Of a DNA stretch of 53,082 bases, positions 41,464 through 50,535 are shown one piece after another. The notes under the pieces are model-generated. The model worked only from the letters and a program-made list of their open reading frames with translations, ran no database searches and was not told the origin of the DNA. The DNA comes from Thermoleophilaceae bacterium. Its GTDB lineage: Bacteria; Actinomycetota; Thermoleophilia; Solirubrobacterales; Thermoleophilaceae. The position numbers and the translations under genes were made by a program. Numbering within the stretch: position 1 is the first letter of the stretch; each line of letters opens with the position of its first letter. The stretch is from NCBI GenBank assembly GCA_036378175.1, contig DASUWY010000085.1, forward strand, positions 1-53,082, written 5' to 3'.

Positions 41464-42210
41464 GTGCGCGAATTGCTGTTGGAAATCCCGCCGAGGTCTA
41501 ACGGCGGGCGCGATCCCGACCGCCGCGTGCCGCTCCTCGACGAGGACCGATCGCTTGCGGCGGCAGTGCCGCTCGCGCATGCCGTGGCGCTGCAGCAGCT
41601 ACTGCGCGTGAACGTGCTCCGCCTCGACGCCGGAGCATGGGATCCGGACACGGCGCCCCTCGCGGTCGACGGCGCATTTGGCATGCTCGTGCTCGACGGC
41701 TTTCTCACCCGCTGCCAGTCGCTCGAGGGGCGCAGCTCCGCGGAGCCGCTCGGCCCCGGCGACCTCCTGCGGCCCTGGGACTGTGGCGAGGAGGACGGCG
41801 CGTGCGTCCGCACGGGCACCTCGTGGCGGGTGTGCGAGCCGGCGCGGATCGCATTGCTCGACAGCCGCGCCGCCGCCGTGATCGGCCGCTCGCCTGCGCT
41901 CACCAGCGAGCTGATGAGCCGGCTCCTGTCCAGGTCCCGCCTGCTCGCGAGCCTGCTCGCCCTCACGCAGATCCGCCAGCTCAAGCGCCGCCTCGTGCTC
42001 GCGCTGTGGTCGCTGGCCGACAGGTGGGGACGGGTCACTCCCGAGGGCGTGGCGTTCACCGTGCCGCTCCGGCACGGGACCCTCTCGCAGCTGGTGGGTG
42101 CGTCGCGCCCGTCGGTGACGAGCTCGCTCGCCGAGCTGCGTGCGGAGGGCCTCGTGAAGCAGGTGAAGAATCACTGCTGGATGCTCACCGGCGAGCCGCC
42201 GCGTCGCTAG
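41464..42210 (+). CDS. Crp/Fnr-family transcriptional regulator
   Basis: A 248-residue regulator with a GTG start. The N-terminal jelly-roll domain (LLRVNVLRLDAGAWDPDTAP, GMLVLDGFLTRCQSLEGRSS, EPLGPGDLLRPWDCGEED) has the cNMP-binding fold but no clear cAMP phosphate pocket and only scattered cysteines, so the ligand is unknown. The winged-helix DNA-binding part has RLVLALWSLADRWGRVTPEG, LRHGTLSQLVGASRPSVTSS and LAELRAEGLVKQVKNHCWML. An inverted repeat CGGGACGGTCCCG lies upstream at 41363-41375. It could control the neighbouring membrane genes or the SQR-type promoters. Confidence 0.9.
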   Translation: MRELLLEIPPRSNGGRDPDRRVPLLDEDRSLAAAVPLAHAVALQQLLRVNVLRLDAGAWDPDTAPLAVDGAFGMLVLDGFLTRCQSLEGRSSAEPLGPGDLLRPWDCGEEDGACVRTGTSWRVCEPARIALLDSRAAAVIGRSPALTSELMSRLLSRSRLLASLLALTQIRQLKRRLVLALWSLADRWGRVTPEGVAFTVPLRHGTLSQLVGASRPSVTSSLAELRAEGLVKQVKNHCWMLTGEPPRR

Positions 42211-42228
42211 CGCGAATCACGCCCGGCG

Positions 42229-43740
42229 TCAGTCCACGGGCGCCCTCTCCTCGGAGCGGGCCGCTGTGGCCACATCACGCGGGTAGGTGCGGCGGGCTCT
42301 GAGCCCGATGAGCGCGCCGACCATCAGCGGGACGAGCATGATCAGGAATGTCTGCTGGATGCCGTGGGCCGACTCGCTCGCGGCGTGCCGAGTGGCGGCC
42401 CCACCTCCCGCCGCAAACGGCGACGCGTTGCCGCTGCTGAGGAGCTGCGACACGCCGCCGAACGCGATGGGAGCAGCCGCCTCGGCCCAGCTGCGAGCGG
42501 CGGTGCGGACCGCGTCCGCGCGCCCCCAGAGCCGGTGGTGCATCACATCAAGCCGACCGGCGTCCACCGGCGGATTGGCCGAGCCGAGCGCCATCGTGCC
42601 GGCGAAGAAGAGCGGCAGCGAGATCCAGAGGTTGTGGCTCGCGATGGCCGGGGCAAGCAGCAGCGGCGTGAGCGCGTAGCCCGTGAACGCGACGAGCACA
42701 CGTCCGCTGAGGTGGCCGCGCGCGATCAGGGCGTCCGAGATGCGGCCTCCGAGCAGCACACCCACCAGTCCGCCCACGCCTATCGCGGCAAGCAGCGCCG
42801 TGGCGGTGGCCTGACCCAGGCCGAACTGGGCGCGCACGAAGATCACGCCGAACGTGCGCACGCCCGCGAAGAAGAACCAGCCGAGCGCCGATGCCACGAT
42901 GAGCACGCGGTTGGTGGGCACGCGCAGGACGTAGCGGATGGCGTCTGGCACGGCCATCTCCGTGGGGTCCTCGTCGAGCACGAGCGATTCATCGGGCTCG
43001 ATCCCGTCCCCCTGCGCCACCTCCTGCGCCACCGTCAGTTCTTCGTCCCCGCCGTCGGTGGCGGCTTCGTCCGCGCCCATGGGCACGCGCTCGGCACCGT
43101 CCGGGATCCGGCTCGCGCCCCCACGCTTCGGCTCCGGCAGCAGCTTGAGGATCGCGAACGCCAGCGCGATGCCCGGGAGCACCAGCACCCAGAAGCCCCA
43201 GCGCCACGACAGCACCGCCGTGATCTCGCCGGAGACGATGAAGCCGAAGCCCGCGCCGATGATCTCGCCCGTGAGGATGTAGGCGAAGAAGCGGCCGCGC
43301 TCGTGGGTGGGGAAGTAGTCGCCCACGAGCGAGGCGAGCGTTGGCCCCGCCGTGGCCGCGAGCGCGCCGAGCGCAAGGCGCGAGATGAGCAGCATCGCGA
43401 ACGAGCCCGACGCGCCGGCCAGGATGAGGGTCCCGCTCCAGAGGAGAACGGCCGCCGCGAGCAGCCAGGTTCGGCGCAGACGGTCGGCGATGATGCCCGC
43501 GGGCACTGTGGCGATCCCCGCCACGCCGAGCGACGCCGCCGCCAGGATGCCGAGCTGCAGGTTGGTGATGCCGAGGCCGCGCTGCAGCTCGGCCGCGACG
43601 GCTCCCACAGTGGCCTTGTCCGCCGCGTCGAGAGCGAGCACGAGAGCGAGCAGCACGACCACCCGCCGCCGCGCCGGACCGCCGAGTGCCTCGTCGAACC
43701 GCGCGAGGAGCGGCCGTGCGTACGTCTCGACGCTCGTCAT
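42229..43740 (-). CDS. MFS transporter
   Basis: A 503-residue membrane protein with 12 likely helices in two groups of six. The N-terminal half has ATVGAVAAELQRGLGITNLQ, GIIADRLRRTWLLAAAVLLW and HERGRFFAYILTGEIIGAGF, typical of MFS motif A and neighbours. The central cytoplasmic loop is unusually long and acidic (about 230-290, GADEAATDGGDEELTVAQEV). The substrate is unknown; similar Spinster-type MFS carry lipids or sugars. The ATG at 43740 overlaps the stop of the upstream YjdF-like gene by four bases, so the two are coupled. Confidence 0.9.
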   Translation of the reverse strand: MTSVETYARPLLARFDEALGGPARRRVVVLLALVLALDAADKATVGAVAAELQRGLGITNLQLGILAAASLGVAGIATVPAGIIADRLRRTWLLAAAVLLWSGTLILAGASGSFAMLLISRLALGALAATAGPTLASLVGDYFPTHERGRFFAYILTGEIIGAGFGFIVSGEITAVLSWRWGFWVLVLPGIALAFAILKLLPEPKRGGASRIPDGAERVPMGADEAATDGGDEELTVAQEVAQGDGIEPDESLVLDEDPTEMAVPDAIRYVLRVPTNRVLIVASALGWFFFAGVRTFGVIFVRAQFGLGQATATALLAAIGVGGLVGVLLGGRISDALIARGHLSGRVLVAFTGYALTPLLLAPAIASHNLWISLPLFFAGTMALGSANPPVDAGRLDVMHHRLWGRADAVRTAARSWAEAAAPIAFGGVSQLLSSGNASPFAAGGGAATRHAASESAHGIQQTFLIMLVPLMVGALIGLRARRTYPRDVATAARSEERAPVD

Positions 43741-45140
43741 GCCGCGAGCACGCGCGCGGACAGCCGCCGGCGATTGGCCCAGCCGTAGATGTCCCACGCC
43801 ACCAGCACCGCCGCGCCGAGCACCGCGCCCACGCAGTCGAGCGCCAGGTGGAGCGTGAGCAGGTTCCATCCGGTGCGGAACGACGCTCCGAGGAAGTGAT
43901 TGGCGACGTAGATGTAGAGCGCGTAGTAGACGCCGACGCTGTAGCCGAGCGACGCCGCGGCCAGGAACACCGCGACACGCCGGTGCACGCCGGACGCGTC
44001 GGCGAAGTCGGGGAACACCCGCAGCCGCAGCAGCGCGAGGTACAGGACGACCGCGAACGCGAGCGACACGAGCACGTAGGTCCAGTCCTGGAACGCGCTG
44101 AACGCGCTGAACGCTCCCGCGTAGTCGCCCCACGCCTGGAACGCCATCGCGAGGTTGAAGGCGAGATCGAACGGACGCGGCGGGTCGACCCAGCGGGCCG
44201 CGAGCGACACGAGGAACGTGAGGGCGAAGCGGACGGAGATGTCACCCGCGCCGCTGCCGAGCGAGAGCCAGATCCCCACGAAGAAGGAGAGCCGCAGCAG
44301 GTCGCTCACGTCTCTCACGAGCGGCGTCCAGTCGCGAGCGATGAAGGCCGGCAGGTGCGGCGAGGGCGGCGGCCTGTCGCCGCGGTCGAGGTGGGCCCGC
44401 CCGCGGCGCCTCACGTGAGGGTCGCGCGCACTGCGGGCCATCCGCTGCTCGAGGCCGGTGGCAAGACGCGGCAATGGATCGCCGTTTTCCGGCCGTCGCG
44501 TGCTCCAGCCGCGCCGCGCCCACAGCGCCAGCAGCGCGGCCGCGCCGAGCGAGCCGAGCCCGTTGAACGCGAGATCCGCGATGTCGTGCGTGTAGTACTC
44601 GGTGAGGTGCGCGTGGAGGTAGTTGATGGCGAACCACTCGTACTCCTCGTACACGGCACCCACGAGCGACCCGATCGCGAACGTGAGCACCGCGATGCCC
44701 ACCCCCTGCCTCACCGACCGCCGCTGCGCGAGATCGGGCACGAGCCGGAGCCGCACGAGCACGAAGTAGAAGAGCGCGGCGGTGGCCATCGTGAGCACGC
44801 AATGCACCACGTCGTGGTACGGCAGCCACGCCTCGAACGCGCTGCCGATGTTGCCCCACGCCTGAAGCGACATCGCCACGTTGAACGCGAAGTCGAACAC
44901 CTGGGGCGTGTTGATCAGCCGCGGGATCAGGCAGACGAGGAAGGTGAGAAACAGGCGGAGCGCGCCGGACCAGTTCTCGCGCGGCAGCTGCGTGAAGATG
45001 CCGATGAGGAAGGCAAGGCGCAGCAGATCGGTGGGGTCGCGGATGAGCCACGTCCAGTCGCCGAGCAGCACGCGACGCAGGCACCATCGCTCGCGCCTGC
45101 TGGGTACTCGGCTGACGTGAAGACGCTCCCCGGCTCCCAT
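43737..45140 (-). CDS. Duplicated YjdF/DUF2238-like membrane protein
   Basis: A 467-residue membrane protein made of two similar halves joined by a basic linker (PRLATGLEQRMARSARDPHV). Half one has WTWLIRDPTDLLRLAFLIGI, LFLTFLVCLIPRLINTPQVF and DFAFNVAMSLQAWGNIGSAF; half two repeats this as WTPLVRDVSDLLRLSFFVGI, ALTFLVSLAARWVDPPRPFD and LAFNLAMAFQAWGDYAGAFS. Each half has about five helices. YjdF-like proteins are single-domain in E. coli and their function is unknown. The gene follows the LPG-synthase-like gene by 55 bases and is coupled to the MFS gene. Confidence 0.8.
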   Translation of the reverse strand: MGAGERLHVSRVPSRRERWCLRRVLLGDWTWLIRDPTDLLRLAFLIGIFTQLPRENWSGALRLFLTFLVCLIPRLINTPQVFDFAFNVAMSLQAWGNIGSAFEAWLPYHDVVHCVLTMATAALFYFVLVRLRLVPDLAQRRSVRQGVGIAVLTFAIGSLVGAVYEEYEWFAINYLHAHLTEYYTHDIADLAFNGLGSLGAAALLALWARRGWSTRRPENGDPLPRLATGLEQRMARSARDPHVRRRGRAHLDRGDRPPPSPHLPAFIARDWTPLVRDVSDLLRLSFFVGIWLSLGSGAGDISVRFALTFLVSLAARWVDPPRPFDLAFNLAMAFQAWGDYAGAFSAFSAFQDWTYVLVSLAFAVVLYLALLRLRVFPDFADASGVHRRVAVFLAAASLGYSVGVYYALYIYVANHFLGASFRTGWNLLTLHLALDCVGAVLGAAVLVAWDIYGWANRRRLSARVLAA

Positions 45141-45195
45141 CTCGACAGTGCCCTACCCCGGAAATGCCGTCTCCATCACCGCGATGTCATGACGC

Positions 45196-46182
45196 TCACT
45201 CCGGCTGGAGCTCGCGCTTGGCCGTGGCCAGGCGCAGCGCGCGGCGCGGCGAGAACGTGCCGAAAGTGACCCCGAGGATCGAGAGGGACACCACCACGCT
45301 CACGATCAGATGGGCGGCTCCGAGCGCGAGCCAGAAGCCGGTCACGCTCGCCACGTCCACCGGCTTGTCGGTGATCTCCACGAAGCCGTAGGACAGCATC
45401 GCCACGCGAATCCCCGCGCTCGCCGGGGCGATCGGGATCACCCGTCCCGCGCTCTGGGACGCCATCGCCAGGAGCGCGGTGTTCAGCGTCACGGGGAGAC
45501 TCACCGCCGCCATGAAGCAGGCGAGGCCGGCGAGCCGGACCACGCGCCCAAGGCCCTGCCAGCTCGCCACCCCGGACGCGAACCGGCGCGGTGAGCGGAG
45601 GATCGCGAAGCCCTGGCGCAGCCGGCGCGCAAGGTCGCGGGCGCGTGAACGCAGCCAGCGCACGAGGAGGATCGCGGCCGCGCCGAGGACGGCCGCCCCG
45701 AGCAGCGACAGCACGGGATGGGACATGATCAGCGACACGTCCACCTCGGGCAGATCCCCCGGCCCCACCGGCACCGGCAGGAAGCCGTGGGCCAGCGCCC
45801 ACACCACCAGCGCGGCGCCGCATGCGCTTTCGAACAGCGTCTCGGGGATGAACGACGCAATGAGGGTGGAGTAGCGAAGCGCGGGCGCTCTGCGCCGGAC
45901 CATGAACAGCTTGAGGAAGTCGCCGCCGCGGGCGGGCAGCAGCGCGTTGAGCCCCACGCCGGCCAGCATCGCCGCGGTCACGTCCCGGGCCCGTAGGTGG
46001 GTCTCCTCCGGGTAGGAGGCGCGGATGATGTTGAACCAGCCGCGGGTTCGCACCGCCTGGGCGGCTTCGTACAGCACGAGTCCCGCGATCAGCCACCACG
46101 GGTTGATCGACACCGCCCGATCGAGCACCAGCCGCACCGCCTGCTGGGCGGAGTCGAGCAGGGACTCGATGTCGTGGAGCAC
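45196..46182 (-). CDS. LPG-synthase TM-domain (flippase-like) membrane protein
   Basis: A 328-residue membrane protein with a GTG start and about eight helices. The family blocks are VLYEAAQAVRTRGWFNIIRA, AMLAGVGLNALLPARGGDFL, and GRVIPIAPASAGIRVAMLSY, the last being the conserved PASAG-type loop. Such proteins (UPF0104/MprF transmembrane domain) move or hold lipids in the membrane; no soluble synthase domain is attached. It is the first gene of an operon with the YjdF-like and MFS genes and diverges from the antiporter. Confidence 0.9.
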   Translation of the reverse strand: MLHDIESLLDSAQQAVRLVLDRAVSINPWWLIAGLVLYEAAQAVRTRGWFNIIRASYPEETHLRARDVTAAMLAGVGLNALLPARGGDFLKLFMVRRRAPALRYSTLIASFIPETLFESACGAALVVWALAHGFLPVPVGPGDLPEVDVSLIMSHPVLSLLGAAVLGAAAILLVRWLRSRARDLARRLRQGFAILRSPRRFASGVASWQGLGRVVRLAGLACFMAAVSLPVTLNTALLAMASQSAGRVIPIAPASAGIRVAMLSYGFVEITDKPVDVASVTGFWLALGAAHLIVSVVVSLSILGVTFGTFSPRRALRLATAKRELQPE

Positions 46183-46263
46183 GCTGGACCGTGTACCCGC
46201 GGCCGTTGCCGGCTCACGGCGCCTGTAAGCGCACGGTCAATCGCGGGTAACTGGCAGTCAGGC

Positions 46264-47841
46264 ATGGCGAAGATCGAGCTGTTCATCGCGCTGCTCACCG
46301 CCGTGGTGCTGCTGGCTGCGCTCGCTCGCCGCCTGCCGGTGCCGCACCCGATCGTGCTCGTGCTCGGCGGCCTGGGGCTCGGGTTCGTGCCGGGCGCGCC
46401 GAACATCCGGCTCGATCCGAACGTGGTGTTCTTCGTGTTCCTCCCGCCGCTCGTGTACGCGGCGGGCTTCCTCTCGTCGTCGGAGGAGCTACAGGCCAAC
46501 GCGCGCTCGGTGTTCCTGCTCGCCACCGGGCTCGTGTTGATGACCATGGCCGGCATCGCGGTGGTGGCGCACGAGCTCACCGGGATCTCGTGGGGAGCGG
46601 CCTTCGTGCTCGGCGCCGTGCTCGGTCCAACCGATCCCATTGCGGCCACGGCCGTGGCCGGCAGGCTCGGCGCCCCTCAGCGTCTGTCCACCATCCTCCA
46701 GGGCGAGGCGCTCGTGAACGACGGCACCGGCCTGGCGGTGTTCAAGATCGCGGTGGGAGTGACGCTGGCGGGCAGCTTCTCGCTGGCAAGCTCCGTCGGG
46801 GAGTTCTTCAAGATCTCCGCGGGGGGCATCGCGGTGGGGCTCGGCGTCGCGTTCATCACCGGCCGCGTGCGCCGCCGCATCGACGAGCCCGAGCTCGAGG
46901 TCACCACCTCGCTGATCACGGCGTACGCGGCCTATCTCGTGGCGGACCGGCTCGGGCTGTCGGGGGTGCTCGCGTCGGTCGCCGCCGGGCTGTACGTGAG
47001 CCGCTCGGCGTCGGAGCTGCTCGGGCCCGCCACTCGCATCGAGAGCTACTCGTTCTGGGAGGTGACCACGTTCATCCTCGAGTCGCTCCTGTTCCTCCTG
47101 GTGGGCCTCGAGTTCCCCACCCTGGTGAGCGACCTGGAGGGCCTGTCGGCCGGAACGCTCGTGGGGTATGCCGCCGCGCTCACCGGCGCCGCGATCCTGC
47201 TGCGCTTCGCCTGGATGTTCACGGTGCCCTACCTCACGAGCTTCATCGACGAGCGGCGCGGGCGCGGGCGCAGCCGGCTGTCCTCGCGCGAGCGGGCGGT
47301 GCTGGGCTGGAGCGGGATGCGCGGCGGAGTGTCGCTCGCGGCGGCACTGTCCATCCCGCTGGCCACAGCCACAGGCGCCTCCTTCCCGGACCGGCCGCTC
47401 GTGATCCTGCTCGCGTACACCACCGTGATCGGCACGCTCGTGCCGACCGGCCTCACGCTGCCCTTCCTCATCCAGAAGCTCGGCCTCGCCCGTCCGGAGG
47501 CCGCGCGAGCGCGCAACCTGGAGGCCCGCAGGCGCCTGGTGGAGGCGGCACTGGCGCGCGCGAGCGAGCTCGAGGACGAGGAAGAGCTGCCCGAGCGGGC
47601 GGTGGAGCGCGCGCGGGAGATCTACGACCTGCGCCTGCGCCGGCTGAGGACGCGGCTCGGCGCCGAGGAGGACGGGGACGGGCAGGAGGATCCGGATGCG
47701 TACCGGCGCGTGCGACGCGAGATGCTGCGCGCCGAACGGGGAGAGCTCAGCAAGCTCCGCCGGGAGCGCAAGGTGCCGGGCGAGCTGGCGCGCGAGATCG
47801 AGCGCGACCTCGACTACGAGGAGTCGCGCCTCACCGGCTGA
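46264..47841 (+). CDS. Na+/H+ antiporter (CPA1 family, NhaP-like)
   Basis: A 525-residue membrane protein with about twelve helices. The core is VLGAVLGPTDPIAATAVAGR and LQGEALVNDGTGLAVFKIAV, which carries the ND ion-binding pair, and GWSGMRGGVSLAAALSIPLA near the end of the membrane part. The C-terminal about 110 residues form a charged cytoplasmic tail (SELEDEEELPERAVERAREI) likely to be coiled and regulatory. The gene exchanges Na+ or K+ for H+ across the inner membrane. The ATG at 46264 places the first helix directly at the N terminus. Confidence 0.94.
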   Translation: MAKIELFIALLTAVVLLAALARRLPVPHPIVLVLGGLGLGFVPGAPNIRLDPNVVFFVFLPPLVYAAGFLSSSEELQANARSVFLLATGLVLMTMAGIAVVAHELTGISWGAAFVLGAVLGPTDPIAATAVAGRLGAPQRLSTILQGEALVNDGTGLAVFKIAVGVTLAGSFSLASSVGEFFKISAGGIAVGLGVAFITGRVRRRIDEPELEVTTSLITAYAAYLVADRLGLSGVLASVAAGLYVSRSASELLGPATRIESYSFWEVTTFILESLLFLLVGLEFPTLVSDLEGLSAGTLVGYAAALTGAAILLRFAWMFTVPYLTSFIDERRGRGRSRLSSRERAVLGWSGMRGGVSLAAALSIPLATATGASFPDRPLVILLAYTTVIGTLVPTGLTLPFLIQKLGLARPEAARARNLEARRRLVEAALARASELEDEEELPERAVERAREIYDLRLRRLRTRLGAEEDGDGQEDPDAYRRVRREMLRAERGELSKLRRERKVPGELAREIERDLDYEESRLTG

Positions 47842-47926
47842 TGGGCGTCAGCACGCGGACGAGCGGGCCGGACGGCGAGCCTCCAGCGGGTATGCGAAGG
47901 ACAGCCCGCATTGAAAGGAGTTGCCA

Positions 47927-48163
47927 ATGCAAGACCTGGGAGGCACGCGCGCCCACAGCCGCATGGAAGCGGAGCTCGAGGAGCTTACGAAGGTGCTACG
48001 CGGCTTCGGCGTTCTCACGCACGACAACCTGAAGGAGCTTTCGGGAGCCCGTAGATGGTGCGGGCCGCACTTCGAGCGAGTGCTGAACGAGGCAATTCGC
48101 GAGGGCCGCATTCGCCGCCTTGGGGCGGAGCTGTACGAGCTCGACGAGAGCGCTCGCGGCTGA
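47927..48163 (+). CDS. Small conserved-looking protein, possible winged-helix
   Basis: A 78-residue protein with a good ribosome site (AAAGGAG, six bases before the ATG). The sequence MEAELEELTKVLRGFGVLTH and then NLKELSGARRWCGPHFERVL, NEAIREGRIRRLGAELYELD suggests a small winged-helix-like DNA-binding fold (two helices then a beta-wing). No family is recognised. It sits between the antiporter and a membrane-protein gene on the same strand. Confidence 0.6.
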   Translation: MQDLGGTRAHSRMEAELEELTKVLRGFGVLTHDNLKELSGARRWCGPHFERVLNEAIREGRIRRLGAELYELDESARG

Positions 48164-48248
48164 CCCCGGATCGGGCGCCGGAGAAATGTTCGGTGTATGA
48201 CCCGCTTTAGCTTGGCGCTGCACCGCTCGGGTAGCTCAGCCATGCGAA

Positions 48249-49295
48249 ATGAGTGCCCAGGCAAACCTCTCTCCGGCCGCTTCAAGGTCCAAGCCCGGTC
48301 GTGCCAATCGTCGCCATGTGATCGGCACGATCCTCGTCACCGCCCTGCTCGGCGTTGGCGTGTGGCTGCTGATCGGCCAGGCCGCGAACTACTCGCGGCT
48401 CGTGGATGCGGTGCGCAGAGCCGAGCCGGTGTGGTTCGTGCTGTCGCTGGCCGGCGTGCCGGTGGCCTATCTGGGGTACGCGCTTCTCTACCAGGTGATT
48501 GCGGGCGCATGGGACGGGCCGCGTCCCCACCTGCGGCTGGCGCTGCGCGTGACGACCGGAGTGCTCGGCGCCTCCACGGTGGCCACGGCGGCGGGCCGGC
48601 TGGGCGGCGAGTACTGGACGCTGCGCCGGCTGGGGCACCGGCCGCCGCATGCATGGACGCGAGTGCTCGCGCTCAACACGGCGCAGTGGGCGGTACTGGC
48701 CGGGCTCGCCTGGTGGGGTGCGCTGTCCCAGCTCGTGGGAACCGCGCATTCGGCGCCGCTGGGTGTGGAAATCGCGTGGCTCGTGGCGCCGCCCGTTTGC
48801 GTGGCCGGCGGCCTGTTCTTCACCTCCGGCCGGCGGCGGCGCCTGGCGGAGGACCACGGCGGCAAGGTGCGCCGCACGCTCGCCTCGGCGCTGCGCGCGG
48901 TCGCGCTGCTCCGCCAGCTCGCCTCGGACCGGCGCGAGGGCCTGCGCGCGCTCGCGGGCGGGCTGCTCCACTGGGGCGGAGACCTGCTCGCCGTGTGGGC
49001 GGCTCTGCGAGCGTTCGGTGTGACCATCGGCCCGGGGCCGCTCGCCGTGGCGTTCGCCACCGGCTACGTGTCCACCACGCTGCCACTGCCCGCCGGGGGC
49101 GCCGGCGGAGTGGAGGCCGCGAGCACGTACGCGCTCACGCTCGTGGGCGTGCCGCTCGGCCCGGCGCTGCTGGCGTCGCTCGTGCAGCGCATCTGCACGT
49201 ACTGGCTGCCGCTCGGAGTGGCGCTGGTCAGCGCGCGCTCGCTGAAGCGCCTCGGCGGGGACCTGAAGGCACTTGCGCAAAGGAGCTCGGCTTGA
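48249..49295 (+). CDS. Second LPG-synthase TM-domain-like membrane protein
   Basis: A 348-residue membrane protein with about eight helices, a flippase-like relative of the gene at 45196-46182 but only distantly similar. VATAAGRLGGEYWTLRRLGH, GLLHWGGDLLAVWAALRAFG and STTLPLPAGGAGGVEAASTY (the PAGGAGGVE loop is the family signature) are visible. Lipid transport or assembly is a plausible role; the substrate is unknown. It is followed 13 bases later by a FemAB-like acyltransferase gene, suggesting a shared envelope-lipid or peptidoglycan function. Confidence 0.88.
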   Translation: MSAQANLSPAASRSKPGRANRRHVIGTILVTALLGVGVWLLIGQAANYSRLVDAVRRAEPVWFVLSLAGVPVAYLGYALLYQVIAGAWDGPRPHLRLALRVTTGVLGASTVATAAGRLGGEYWTLRRLGHRPPHAWTRVLALNTAQWAVLAGLAWWGALSQLVGTAHSAPLGVEIAWLVAPPVCVAGGLFFTSGRRRRLAEDHGGKVRRTLASALRAVALLRQLASDRREGLRALAGGLLHWGGDLLAVWAALRAFGVTIGPGPLAVAFATGYVSTTLPLPAGGAGGVEAASTYALTLVGVPLGPALLASLVQRICTYWLPLGVALVSARSLKRLGGDLKALAQRSSA

Positions 49296-49308
49296 GAGGA
49301 GGCGCGTG

Positions 49309-50535
49309 ATGGCAACGATCTCGCAGGTGGGTCGCTCGACCTCCGCGACGGCCACGGGCGGGACCCTCAGCGGCCGCGCGCTCGACTCGCTCGACCGCGT
49401 TGACCCGCACGACTGGGACGCTCTCGTGGGCGAGAACAGCAGCCCGCTCCTGCACGGATATCTCAAAGCCTGGGAGCGCGTTGAGCTGCGCGGGCTCTGC
49501 TCGCGCCCGGTGGTGGCGTACGGCTCGGACGCGACGCGACCGGTGGCCGCCTGCCCGGGCTACTTCTACGACCTCGACATGCCCACGGTGCGCAGCCCGA
49601 AGACCGGGCCGGCGCTGCGCGCACTGAGGCGGCTATGGCCCGACCTCCTGTACGCGCGGACGTACGAGCTCGGCAGCCCCACGCCGCTCACCAACCCGTT
49701 CCTCGTTCGCGATCACGGCATGCGCCCGGCCGCCGTGGAGGCGCTGATCGGCGCTGCGCTCGAGGAGGGCGAACGCGAGCCGGCGGACTTCGTGCTCGTG
49801 CAGAACTTCACGTCGCGCAGCGGCCCGGCCGCGGAGTATCTCGCCGGCGAGGGCTTCGCCGGGGTGCCGATCCCCGTGACCGCGGTGATCGACCTGCCGT
49901 TCGACTCGTTCGACGATTACCTCGGCGCCATGCGCTCCCAGTACCGCCGCCGCGCGCGCCAGACGCTGAAGCGCTCGGCCGACCTCACCGTCGAGCACAT
50001 GCGCGGCTTCGCGGAGCTCGCCGATCACTTCGCGCGCCTGTGGGGGCTGATCTACGAGCGCGCCAGCGAGATCAAGCGCGAGATCCTCACACCCGCATTC
50101 TTCCGCGAGGTGTCGAGGCTCGACGAGTCGAGCGCGCTGGTGGTGCGGCGGCCGGACGGCTCCGTGGCCTCGTTCGCCCTTCTGCTCGCGGACGGGCGCT
50201 GGCTCTCCTTCCTCCAGTGCGGCTTCGAGGAGGAGGCGGGCCGTGACGAGGGCGCGTACTTCCGGCTGCTCTATGAGCTCGTGCGCGCCGGTATCGAGGG
50301 CGGCTTCGAGCAGATCGACCTCGGGATGACGACGATCACCCCCAAGCTCGACATCGGCGCGGTGCCCGTGCCGCTGTTCGCATGGGTGAAGCACCGCAAT
50401 CCGCTCTTCCAGCGCGCGATCCGCGCGCTCGGCCGCGGGCCGCTCCGCCCGCCCGAGATCGAGCCGCGGCGCGTGTTCAAGGATGCGCCGCGCTCGGCTG
50501 CGGAGCTGGTGGAGCGGCGCGAGATTCCGAGCTGA
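49309..50535 (+). CDS. FemAB/peptidogalycan-type acyltransferase (GNAT fold)
   Basis: A 408-residue protein with the two-domain GNAT layout of FemAB-like and COG3146 proteins. The N-terminal half has PHDWDALVGENSSPLLHGYL and KAWERVELRGLCSRPVVAYG; the second half has the YLGAMRSQYRRRARQTLKRS stretch, VRRPDGSVASFALLLADGRW and QIDLGMTTITPKLDIGAVPV. Family members attach amino acids or other acyl groups to peptidoglycan or glycan precursors. The start at 49309 has the site GAGAGGAGGCG. It is coupled to the upstream flippase-like gene. Its last 59 bases overlap the convergent M28 peptidase gene. Confidence 0.88.
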   Translation: MATISQVGRSTSATATGGTLSGRALDSLDRVDPHDWDALVGENSSPLLHGYLKAWERVELRGLCSRPVVAYGSDATRPVAACPGYFYDLDMPTVRSPKTGPALRALRRLWPDLLYARTYELGSPTPLTNPFLVRDHGMRPAAVEALIGAALEEGEREPADFVLVQNFTSRSGPAAEYLAGEGFAGVPIPVTAVIDLPFDSFDDYLGAMRSQYRRRARQTLKRSADLTVEHMRGFAELADHFARLWGLIYERASEIKREILTPAFFREVSRLDESSALVVRRPDGSVASFALLLADGRWLSFLQCGFEEEAGRDEGAYFRLLYELVRAGIEGGFEQIDLGMTTITPKLDIGAVPVPLFAWVKHRNPLFQRAIRALGRGPLRPPEIEPRRVFKDAPRSAAELVERREIPS

